64,000 nucleotides of DNA. It comes from Owenia fusiformis. Lineage: Eukaryota; Annelida; Polychaeta; Sabellida; Oweniidae. Under the pieces are notes generated by a model. That model was not told the DNA's origin and did not search any database. It was given only the letters and a program-made list of their open reading frames with translations. The first letter of the stretch is position 1. The number at the start of each line of letters is the position of its first letter. The stretch covers positions 13,562,932-13,626,931 of the forward strand of contig CAIIXF020000012.1 in the NCBI GenBank assembly GCA_903813345.2. The letters are read 5' to 3'. Positions 49,172 to 59,984 of the stretch are shown piece by piece. The position numbers were made by a program, and so were the translations under genes.

Positions 49172-49777
49172 GTGGAGCTGCAGTAACCGTTTATTCCAAC
49201 TGACAAATACAATATCATCATCATCTTTCAACATTAATTAACATGATTACAATGCGATCTTTATCGATTATTATGTATTTAATTAGCGTCTACAAACTAT
49301 TTTGCTGATACAAGAGTTGCTATTTTGCACTTGAATAAAATGGTTTGTCTGTGACCAAAGTTGTTAACGATGCAACTGTTGCACCGGCTCCTGATCCGGG
49401 AACCCAACCCTTAATATAAAAACTGCAATACACCAGCGCGTACTTTACAGAAAATTCTATAGGAAGGTCCACCTCTCCATGAAAAGGAGCAGTGTGAGGA
49501 TTTGAACTTCTACAAGTATTTACCTAATAACCATGGTAATTATTTTTTGAACATACAATAAACTAAATACATGTTATTCTAAAATAATGTAAAGTTTAGT
49601 CCACCCGCTTTGGCGTTTAGAACCGAGATGACGCCTACAAAACCTTTCAACACCCAAGAAAACAATCCACTCATACATGACCTCGTTCTATTATTAAATC
49701 ATTTCAAAACACCTTGACCGTACAGAAATTATTTATACACTAATTCATACTTCGTGATTCAACCGTGAATAAATACA

Positions 49778-49861
49778 TTTCTGTCCTAACAAAGCTTCTT
49801 CATTCTCAATAAAAAACCTAACACACATCCTCTTAGGTATGGTTCTGCGCCAAGCGCCGAG
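49778..49861. repeat. Direct repeat, right copy
   Basis: Second copy of the roughly 80 bp direct repeat at 49093-49171, about 600 bp apart, adjacent to the 3' end of the recombinase gene. Confidence 0.75.
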
Positions 49862-49906
49862 ATAACAAAGTTAGGGCCTTTCAAATCGAAATATCTAAAT
49901 ATGAAT

Positions 49907-50899
49907 CTACAATCCAATGTTTTGAGTTACAGAATGCAAATCTTTGATACTATCTTCGATATAACCATCTTTTGCGGTTTCTGATTTCCACCTTCCATGC
50001 CGTTTAAACAACCTGTCACTCACTCCTTGATTTGCTGCAGCAGTACTGCCTCCAGCTCTCATTGAGTGTAAAGAGTACAATTTTTCATTATAACCCAACC
50101 TTTTGAGACATTCCAAGAGAATTTCACGACACCTTGTATAACTTAACTTCTTGTTATCTGCCCTTAACACGTACTCGTTTTTTGATTTTATAAAGGTCAG
50201 TCCCCTGAATATGTAATGATCGTGTTGGACAACGTTAGCCTGTCTCAAATATCTACTGAGCAAACTGACTGGACAGAGCTTTGTACCTGTTCTCGCAATA
50301 ATACAATTTCTACCATCTCTGTACACGTCTGCCTTAGAACGCTCAAGGAAGATGCTCATGTGAGTATCGTAGAACATAATATCTCCTAATTGTATACTAG
50401 ACAGCTCATCAAATCTAAAGAAACCTGAATAACCCAGCAAGACAAATGTAGCCAACCTCAAACCTTTCAAACATGTTTTAGTATTAGTTGCGAATCTGTC
50501 TACAATAAGGGCCAACATTTCTGGCGTAATTGGTAATTTCTTGGTTTTTGGTTTGGCTAAAATTCTCTTTGCCGATTCTAAAGTCATTTTAACAAGGTTA
50601 CTATTACATGGATTGCTCAGATTTGCAAAGTTATGTGCCGCAGCAATGGCGTAAACGGCGTTAACCAAAGGACTAGCCGTGTTGCTTTGTTGTATCATGC
50701 TCACCAAATATAATGCTAAGTAAACTGGATTTGCTGGCAAGCAGGTCACTTCTTCAAATTGTTGTGCCCAGTTCTCCCACTTTTTGTAAGCGTAATTATA
50801 AGCCTCAATTGTTTTGGGCTCTTTGGATTTCAATAAAACTGTTGGTAGTTTTTGTTTTTGTTCCTTAAGTTTTTCACTTTTAACCAATGTATCGCTCAT
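49907..50899 (-). CDS. Tyrosine recombinase, DIRS/Crypton-like
   Basis: An intact 330-codon single-exon frame with an ATG start. Residues about 25-110 form the N-terminal core-binding (SAM-like) domain (TIEAYNYAYKKWENWAQQF). The catalytic domain shows Arg162 in GYSGFFRFDEL, His278 and Arg281 in LHSMRAGGSTAAANQG, His301 and Trp304 in RHGRWKS, and the nucleophile Tyr313 in KDGYIEDS. The HSxRxGGxTAAANxGVxDRxxKRHGRWxSExAKDGY pattern is closest to recombinases of DIRS-type retrotransposons and to stand-alone relatives scattered in invertebrate genomes. No reverse transcriptase or RNase H was found beside it. These enzymes integrate and excise DNA through a 3'-phosphotyrosine intermediate. All catalytic positions are intact, so it may be active. 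It is transcribed away from the Polinton block that starts 2.6 kb to the right. Confidence 0.9.
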   Translation of the reverse strand: MSDTLVKSEKLKEQKQKLPTVLLKSKEPKTIEAYNYAYKKWENWAQQFEEVTCLPANPVYLALYLVSMIQQSNTASPLVNAVYAIAAAHNFANLSNPCNSNLVKMTLESAKRILAKPKTKKLPITPEMLALIVDRFATNTKTCLKGLRLATFVLLGYSGFFRFDELSSIQLGDIMFYDTHMSIFLERSKADVYRDGRNCIIARTGTKLCPVSLLSRYLRQANVVQHDHYIFRGLTFIKSKNEYVLRADNKKLSYTRCREILLECLKRLGYNEKLYSLHSMRAGGSTAAANQGVSDRLFKRHGRWKSETAKDGYIEDSIKDLHSVTQNIGL

Positions 50900-51064
50900 C
50901 AGTCGTTTAAACGGACCTGGAAAAAAGTAATGAACGCGAAACGATTAGACGTGTCTAAAGAATACGCCTAAAATGTACAAAAATATAATAACCTGTAATG
51001 TTCAGGTCAACGCTGCCTTTCATTATGCTAAAACAAAATATATATCCATATCATTTGCCACAAT

Positions 51065-51342
51065 GTATCATCGTCACCACGTTTCTGTTTGATGTTGCCC
51101 TCATCAACATCTGCAATAACATTGCCATATTGGTATCATCGTCACCATAGAGGTATCATCGTCACAAGGATTCTGTTTGATTTCCTTACAATAAAATCAT
51201 GCAAATAACATATGCTCAAGTGGTATCGTCGTCACCACGGCTCCGTTTGATATCATCGTCATCAAACTAGTGGTATCATCGGCCTTACTTGATATCGTCA
51301 TTATCAAGCTAATTTTCATACTAAACCATCATCGTCACTTCG
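51065..51342. repeat. Cluster of TATCATCGTCACC motifs upstream of the recombinase
   Basis: The core TATC(A/G)TCGTCA(C/T) recurs about eight times: near 51066, 51134, 51154, 51224, 51251, 51274 (variant), 51292 and 51327. CTGTTTGAT occurs several times 5-15 bp after a core. Spacing is irregular (20-70 bp), unlike a simple microsatellite. It lies about 170-440 bp upstream of the recombinase ATG, in the position of a promoter or of recombinase binding sites. Function is not known. Confidence 0.65.
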
Positions 51343-51349
51343 ACGTCTC

Positions 51350-53500
51350 GTTACTTGAGATCATGTTAATCAAGCTAGATTGCCACTTGCCAGAACCCTG
51401 ACATGCATTTAGACCTAACGATAAAATAAAAGATTTTATGTTTATGATGCCCTTCATTACTTCGTATATGATACCACACCTTTCTGTGTCTAAAAACATG
51501 AACAAAGTATATACAGATCACATGCAAAAATATTAATTAAGTTACACTGAAGCTATACGTATAGACTGTAATTCATGATAGTAGTAGGAGAAATAGGAAT
51601 GCTGGATCGGGATGATCAGGGATGATCATCCCTAGGCCATTATATCGATTGAAATACGTTGAAGTGTAATTCCCACCTCGAAAACAGGGGATTCCCCTTT
51701 TTATTAAACCAGTCCTATAGGACTCAGATTCCCACACCCCCACAAACGTAAGGTCGACGTCCGGATTGACATCGAGGTTGACTTTTCCAGAAGCCAGACA
51801 TTATCCAATGTTCCAGGACTATAACGTTGGTAGGTCGTAGTATGATAACAAGCCATACAATTGTCATTTCTTTACAAATAGCAGGATGATTTTAGATTGA
51901 TTTAGGAGAGCCATCGGATATATCGATTGAAATACGTTGAAGTGTAAGTATTTATTACTCAAAATTGTTCAATAAATTAAACTTACCAGGACGTGATTGC
52001 TATATCCAACATGATCCTTAAATACTGTTCAATTTAAGAGTCTATTTGTTTTGCTCTACTACGTTATACACATTCACAACTCATTCATAGTTCAACGTGT
52101 AATGTACTCCTGTACTAACTGAAAGAAACATAAAATATAAACCAGATGTTGACAAGTTGGCTGTATGGTTAAGTTTCTAGGCCAGACGAGTTAAAATTAT
52201 ATTTGGGATTATATTACTAGTCAGCTGTATTATTTGAGTTATCTGGGTTTGTTTTGATTAGCATGTGAAGCAGAGAATTTAAGGACGTTTATAAAACAAA
52301 CGTAGTAAATACGACCTCAGTACACTTATCAACACTACCGTTTGAGTATAACATGTAAACAAGTTAGTACATGGAATCCCCCGTCGGAATTCCCTAGTAT
52401 CACATACACTGATCATCGACCAACGTTAGTCAAACGTATTAAGTATTTTCATCTTGTGAAAGAAAGTTTCACCATGTTTGTAAACGTTAAGAATTAGACT
52501 TGTGTTTTTCACGTATTGTCCTTGATATCTCAAATATAGCATTAATAGATCGTCTGCATAACTAGATCCATGATTTCAACATAGTTCAACAAATTTCAGC
52601 ACTTGCGTTAACAGGTTAACAGATCAATCAAACATATTTCTATCTTGATATCTTTATGATGTTTACTATAATAATCTTATAAATAATATAAACACAGCTC
52701 ATACTAATGGTAGTATATTCAGCTCTCATGTTGTATTACATTAAAGTCGTGACTTAAGTGCTTTGTTATTTTAGCCTTTGAGAAGTTGGCACACTATGTT
52801 TAAACTGTCAATAAACATCAGATATTTACATGTTTGAGAGTATTTTAAATCATCATCAAAACCAAAAAGTAAACTAGATTAAACTAGCTTAAAGGGGATT
52901 CCCCTAATTATCTATTCACGCATATTTTTATCCAATCAGAATGTATTTTTCGATATGTATTTATTGCATTACCCAATGAAATTATCATACTAAAAGCAGA
53001 TCTGGACTTGTCAGATGAACCACAATAAATGTAAACGTTCCGTGACCGTTCTTCATTCTGACGACTGGATCACCTGGAGGACATACAGCACTCTGAAGGA
53101 GAAATAGGAATATAATTGACTTTAGACTTACAGGATATATTAGGATATTTAACACACTGTTTGAGGTGTAAATACAGCCTACGACAATAAATAGATATAA
53201 CAGACTACACGGATTAATAAATTACACAGACCAACCACAAAGAAGTGAGTGGAATTTAATATTCTGAACTTGTAGTAAATACATAAATAAGATTTGTTTT
53301 GATTGGTTATCTAACAGAAGGTTTTTCAAAACAATTTTTTTAAATTTCAAATTGACTCCATCCACACTCTTTCAACATATTATTAAAACAGAAAAGATAG
53401 TGAGAATATAATTATTGTATAATAAATAGGAAAATGTTTAATGTTTATCAGCTTCATGCCTAAGTATATTTATTCATCTATTCATTTTTTGTATTTACAG
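51350..53500. other. Spacer between recombinase and polymerase, no gene recognised
   Basis: No coding exon was identified. The 30-mer around ATATCGATTGAAATACGTTG occurs twice (51634-51665 and 51918-51949) as a direct repeat. A GGGATGATCATCCC palindrome lies near 51620. The end of this region (ATTTACAG just before 53508) looks like a splice acceptor, so a 5' non-coding exon of the polymerase gene may lie here, for example before the GT at 53246-53247. Confidence 0.45.
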
Positions 53501-53507
53501 AAACAAA

Positions 53508-56500
53508 ATGCCTGCTAAACACACGTCATACAAATGCCAAGACTGTGATAAAGAGTACCGCCAATTAACAAATCTAGCTAGACACAGGAGGATGGCACAT
53601 GCTGGTCAAACACCATCATTTAAATGTGATGTCTGTCATAAATCACTCTCAATGAAACAATATCTTACCAGGCACATGAGAAAACACGAGAACCATGACT
53701 TAAAATGTGATGTGTGTAACAAGACATTCTATAGAAAAGACAAATTGAATGAACATAAGGAGATTCATCAACAAATTGGAAGTGGTCCAGAACCCTCATC
53801 ATCTAGTGTAATACCCCCAGTGCCCACAATAGTATCAGATCATACAGTAGAAGAAAATGAAAAAAGCAAAGAGCCAAATGCTAGTGAACCCATGGAACTA
53901 GGTAATGGATCAGATGATGGAGAGGACTGTGACCTCGAACAGGAAGCTTTGAATGGTACATTACAAGTTCAAAACATCAAAGCAAGTGGTCTCTCTAGAT
54001 TCGATCCATTACGTTTCCTCAAAGAAAAGGAAGAAAAGGCGAAATCAATATTAAGAAGACAGATGAAGAAGAAGGGAGGCATTAAATGGTATGCTTCCAT
54101 TATGGTTCAGTTCAAAAAGCAGAAGAAAGAAGAGACGGAACTAGCATGGCCTCATTTCAGAGGTCATTGTCAGACAGCCTTAAAATCTGTAGACCTTGAA
54201 GAATCATGGAAAGAGACAGTCAAGAAAATATATGATTCCTTTATATCTTATCAAAGAGAAGGGAGTGCTTGGATATTGGACTTTGTTGTTCACATTCGTC
54301 TTCATATTGTTCAATGGAAACCATTACGTGGAAGTTCTTATATCCCGACTCCAATGAAACTAAGAACTAAACATGCTATCATAAACGTACAGAATAAAGA
54401 CAAGAAGTGTTTTCTATGGGCGATATTATCTGCACTGCATCCACAGAAACAAAATGCAAATAGAGTTAAACAATACAAAGAGTTTCAAAATGAACTTAAT
54501 ATGAATGGAATACAATATCCAGTTAAAATAGAAGATATTTTAACCTTTGAGAAAAACAACAATATCTCGATAAATCTGTTTGGCTATGAGAAACACTGCT
54601 TTCCCATTCATATAACAAGCAAACATGCTGAAAAACATGTGGATTTATTGTTACTTTCTAACAAGAAACGATCGCACTACTGTTGGATTAAAGATCGAAG
54701 TCGACTATTCTATGATACAGTCTCAGGTCATACAAAACGACATTTCTGTCCATACTGCTTACATGGGTTTACCAAGGAATCTCTGCTTAAATCCCACATC
54801 GACTATTGCAAGATTCATGGCCCTCAAAAAATACAGATGCCCTCTGAGGAAGACAAATGGCTATATTTCAAAGACATTGCAAAACAATTGAAAGCACCTT
54901 GGATAATATATGCTGACTTTTAGGCTGCTACTGAGAAGATACAAGGTTGTCAACCAAATCCAAATATGTCACACACTCAAAAGATAACCAAACATAAACC
55001 TTCTGGATTTTGCTACAAAGTAGTAGGCCCTACTAAAGACCTTGTCAAACCAGCAGTTGTCTATAGTGGTGATAATGTCACAGACACGTTCATCGATCAT
55101 ATGGTAAAAGTACAAGATGATATTGACCTTTGGTATAAGAATACAAAACCCCTGAAAATGCAGCCTGGAGATTTGGCAGACTTCTACAATGCTAAAGACT
55201 GTCATATATGTAAGAAGCCTATGGGTGATGACAGAGTGCGTGATCATGATCATGTAACAGGTAAATACAATGAAAATATATACATAAAACTAGTATTAAA
55301 ATACAGAGATTAAAAGATATATATATTTTCTTTAAAAATGATATAGAAATTTTATCTATTTAATTGTATTTTGAGTTTGTTTTGAGTTGATCATACTAAT
55401 GTATTGACATTTTCTACTTATAGGTCGATTCAGAGGTGCTGCTCACAATACCTGCAATGTAAACTTCCGGTTTAGAGGCAAAATTCCTGTAGTGTTTCAC
55501 AACTTAAAGGTAAGCTCATTCATTCTCAATTAACTATCATTATTAATGTTTAAAAAAATCTTTCTTCAATAATATGTATTTTATTTAATTTATGGATTAC
55601 AAAACGCGCATTTTAACAATAAACGAAACTATATTATCTAAGTTAATAATAAATGAATTATTATTTTACAGAACTATGATGCACATCTAATAATGCAAAG
55701 TATTGGAAACTATCAACATGGGAAGTTAAACGTAATCCCCACTAATATGGAGAAGTACATATCATTCTCAATGGGGACTATGGATTTCATTGACTCCTTC
55801 CAATTTCTTGGAACCTCACTTGAAAAGCTGACAAGTAATCTTGCACAAGAAGGCATTGATAAATTCCATCATTTACCAACTGAATTCAAAAACAAAGAAG
55901 AAGTTGAACTTTTACTAAGGAAAGGAATTTTCCCCTACTCCTGGTTTGATACAACTGACAAATTCAAACTTGATAAACTTCCGCCACAACAAGACTTTTA
56001 CAATGACCTAACTGGTGAGATGCTCTCAGATACAGATTACCAACATGCTCTGAATGTATGGCAGCGCTTCAATATGACAACCTTTGAGGAATATCACAAT
56101 CTTTATCTTAAAACTGATGTACTTCTTCTCGCAGATGTGTTTGAAAACTTTAGAACCCTCTCAATGGATCTCTATGATCTTGACCCTGCTCATTTCTATA
56201 CTGCCCCTGGGTTGGCCTGGAATGCTGCGTTAAAGCACACTGGAGTGAAGTTAGAATTATTGACTGACCCAGATATGCATTTGTTCATCGAGGCTGGGCT
56301 TCGAGGTGGTATATCCATGATTTCCCATCGCTATGCCAAAGCCAACAATCCATATATCCCTGAATATTCCCCAAATGAACCAAAATCCTATATCTCATAT
56401 GTAGATGCAAACAATCTCTATGGATGGGCTATGTGCAAACCTCTGCCAACACATGGATTTAGATGGTTGGGTGAAGATGAAATCAACGACCTGGATATAA

Positions 56501-57909
56501 ACAACATAACAGAGGATGCAGAGGATGGCTACTTCCTTGAAGTAGATTTGGAATATCCTCAAAACCTACATGATATCCATTCAGACTATCCACTGGCCCC
56601 TGAATCATGTTGTTTAGACAATGACCTGATATCTCCATTCTGTAAGCGGCTGGCTGAAGACCTAGAGTTGAACTGTAATACTATGAAGAAGTTGATACCA
56701 AATTTGAATAACAAAGAGAAATACGTTGTGCACTATAGAAATCTTCAACAATATATGAAGTATGGCTTAAAACTACAAAGAATACATCGTGCAATAACCT
56801 TCAAGCAGTCAAGATGGTTGAAATCATACATAGATCTCAATACTGCGAGAAGAAAGATGGCAAAGAATGGGTTTGAAAAGGATCTGTTCAAGTTAATGAA
56901 CAACAGGTAAGTCAAGATGTACTCCACCTTTATAACGTATCAATTATTTTAAGTAGAGAACATGATATTCCGATTTCATATTAAAACCCATTCACTAAAA
57001 ATCTGTTTTTCAGTGTATTTGGGAAGACGATGGAGAACTTAAGTAAACGCAGAAACATTGAACTGGTTCATAAAGATAAAAGGCTTCGAAAATTAGTCTG
57101 CAAACCAAGCTTTTATGCTTTTAACATATTTAATGAAGATCTGGCCGCTGTTGAACTGAGAAAAACCAAGCTCTACCTTAATCGTCCAATATACTGTGGA
57201 TTCACCATTCTTGATGTTAGTAAGACACTGATGTACAATTACCACTACGAACATGTGGTTCCTACATATGGTCACAATGCAACCCTTCTTTTTACTGATA
57301 CAGACAGGTAACCTTTTTAAGATTTACAATTGTCAATATAATATTTGAACTCTTGTTTTTTAAAAATAATTTTAACTGTATGTTTGTTAACTATTTGTAT
57401 GATGTCTATTTTCATCACTACTATATATTTTATTTTTGTCTTGCAGCTTGTGCTACCACATCTACACAGACGACATATATACAGATATGTGTCAACAAAA
57501 GGAGCTTTATGATACATCAGACTTTCCAAAGGACCATCCATTATTCTCTTTGGTCAACAAAAAGGTCATTGGGAAGTTTAAAGATGAAACTGCGGGGATG
57601 CCTCCATCTGAGTTCGTTGGTTTGAAGCCAAAAATGTACTCATTGTTGGTAGATGGGGAAGCCAAGAAAACTGCCAAGGGAGTGAATAGAGCGGTGGTCA
57701 AGAACAACATCACGCATGATGATTACAGAGAGGCTGTACTGAATCATAAGCTGTCCATAGGTTCCATGAAGCAATTCAGATCTTTCAAACATGAGATATA
57801 TATGTTAAATATCAATAAGATTACACTTAACCCATATGATGACAAGAGGTATGTGCTAGATGATGGAATAACAACGCTCGCACATGGGCATTATAAAATC
57901 AAGAGGTAA
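53508..57909 (+). CDS. Polinton/Maverick protein-primed DNA polymerase B with N-terminal C2H2 fingers, one in-frame stop
   Basis: Five exons (53508-55260, 55424-55509, 55672-56906, 57014-57307, 57447-57909) join in phase. The N-terminus has three C2H2 fingers (CQDCDKEYRQLTNLARHRRM, CDVCHKSLSMKQYLTRH, CDVCNKTFYRKDKLNEH). A Cys/His treble-clef-like module follows later (CHICKKPM, then RDHDHVTG), as in other Polinton polymerases. Polymerase motifs are present: DANNLYGWAM (motif A), VFGKTMEN downstream of a KMAKNGFEKD helix (motif B) and TDTDS (motif C, split by the fourth intron). The protein is expected to copy the element using a terminal protein as primer. A single TAG at 54921-54923 interrupts the frame directly after YADF, where the acidic residue of exonuclease motif I is expected. 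The frame is open again on both sides. Everything else appears intact, so the copy is young, read through, or affected by one mutation. Confidence 0.9.
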
Positions 57910-57916
57910 GCATCTC

Positions 57917-58320
57917 CACACATTTCCTCCTACACCCCCCCCCACCTTCCACTTCATCTCACCTTTATCCTCTCACTCCCTGTCACCTCCCACTCCCAAT
58001 CACCTTCCTCTACCCATCACCTCCCACTCTCCTCACCTCCCACTTCCTCTCACCTGCCACTCCCTCCCACCTGCCACTCCCTCTCACCTCCCACTCCCTC
58101 TCACCTCCCGCTCCCTCTCACCTCCCACTCCCTCTCACCTCCCACTCCCTCTCACCCCCACTCCCTCTCACCTTCCACTCCCTCTCAACTTCCACTCCCT
58201 CCTCTCTCACCTTCCACTCTTTATCACATCCTATCAGCTCCCACCTACCTCCCACTACCTCCAAATCAACTTATCTTACTCTCACCCCCCCTCCCCGCCA
58301 TCTATCACCCCCACTCATTT
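57917..58320 (+). repeat. CT-rich minisatellite (CACCTCCCACTCCCTCT)
   Basis: About 20 units of 15-18 bp of the CACCTCCCACTCCCTCT type lie directly after the polymerase stop codon and before the ATPase start. A continuous 150-codon Pro/Ser/Leu/His frame through it is a repeat artefact. Confidence 0.9.
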
Positions 58321-58433
58321 ACATTACATTTATTAACCAATCAGAATACAAAATTAAAATAAGTGTAATATACATAATATTAGCCTGTTTTCTAAAACAA
58401 CTTCATTTCCTTAAGTGCATTTGAAGAAGCAAC

Positions 58434-59979
58434 ATGTCTCATACTTGTGCTGAATGTGAGATGAATTTTACAAGGCGAGATAACTTGTTAAGACATACTA
58501 AAAAGTATCATTATACTAGTAATGATATATTAAAAAATGACTCTAGAATGGTCTTGAATCATCCATTCACTATGATAGCAGGTATATATAGTTTCAAAAT
58601 TTATAAATAAATACTAGATGTTTATAAAACAAACATATATAATATAATCATGTTTATATCTGAGCTATTAATAAGCATTTGTTTTTTCAGCGGGCCCAAC
58701 TTCATCAGGCAAGACATGGTTGGTTAGACATCTTATCAGGAATGCCCAACAAATGATAACTCCACCTCCAAGACGAATTATCTGGTGTTACGGTCAGTGG
58801 CAGTCAGCATATGAAGAAATGAAAAGTATTCAAAATATAACTTTTGTGGAAGGCATACCTGATGAAATAGATGATCCCAGATACCTAGACATCAGTATAC
58901 CTAATCTCGTTGTGATTGATGATCTTATGTCTCAGGCAACTAAAGATCCACGTATAGCAGATCTCTTTACGAAAGGTAGTCACCATAGGAACTTGTCAGT
59001 AATATGCTTGGTCCAGAATATGTTCCACCAGGGAAAAGAAAATAGAACCATGAGCCTCAATGCTCATTACATGGTTCTCTTCAACAATCCCAGAGATCGA
59101 CAGCAGGTGGCGTTTCTATCAAGACAAATGTACCCTGGAAATGCTGCAAAGCTAACACGTGTCTACAATAGTGCCACCAGTCGTCCATATGGTCATCTTC
59201 TAATAGACCTCAAACAGGAGACACCAGACCATCAGCGTTTGAAACCAAATATATTTAGTATGACAGAATCACCTCTAAGTGTTCCCATAGGTGAGCAGTC
59301 TCTGAGAAAGGGAGATACTATAAATCAAGATATGACAAGTATAAAAACCAGTGAATTACCAAAACTCCCTCATATGATGTCAAGCACACAAGACGATGAC
59401 ATGGTCTCCTGTGATGATTGTGGATTGGTGTTTGACAGTATTCATGATTTGCAACGTCATATAAAAAATTGGTGTCCAGATCAGGGGTCAATTCCCAAGA
59501 GGATAAAAATGGAACCTTCTCTACCTCCATTAAACAGGGAGACTACTTTTGAAGAAGATGATGATTTGAAAGCAAATGAAACATTTTCATATTTTAAGAA
59601 GTGGAGTCAAAATTCCAATGAAGAGGCATATCAAGATAAAATAAAAGAGTATATGGAAAGAGGAATGGACGAGTCAGAGGCTACAGAAAAGGCACAGAAG
59701 AAATTTTTATCAAAGGACAAAGACAAATTCCTGAACAACTACAAAATGTTGATAAAACTATCATTCGGTGTGAAAGACAATGCGTTACATAAAAATATCA
59801 TTGATGCTGTTAGTGATATGATGAAGCGGGGTGTCTCTAGAGATTTAGCTATAAGAAAAACACTTTTGAAAAACAAACACAAGTTTGACGAACTATTTAC
59901 AGAAGATACAGATCAAGAGAGTAGTGCTGAAGAACAAAGTGAATCCGAAAACGAGACTGAAGAATCAGATGATGAGTGA
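58434..59979 (+). CDS. Polinton packaging-type ATPase with C2H2 fingers
   Basis: Two exons, 58434-58581 and 58691-59979, join in phase 1 into 478 aa. The first exon is almost entirely one C2H2 finger (CAECEMNFTRRDNLLRHTKK). The ATPase core follows with Walker A GPTSSGKT (residues 51-58) and Walker B LVVIDD (122-127), matching the FtsK/HerA/A32-like genome-packaging ATPases of Polintons and related viruses, which drive DNA into a capsid. A second finger (CDDCGLVFDSIHDLQRHIKN, then WC) lies in the middle, and the C-terminal part is charged, ending in an acidic tail (EEQSESENETEESDDE). The frame is intact. The integrase start lies only 5 bp after the stop codon. Confidence 0.9.
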
Positions 59980-59984
59980 TATAT

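Noticed and set aside
57884-58336. 150-codon Pro/Ser/His frame
   Set aside because: Created by the CT-rich minisatellite, whose unit length keeps frames open.
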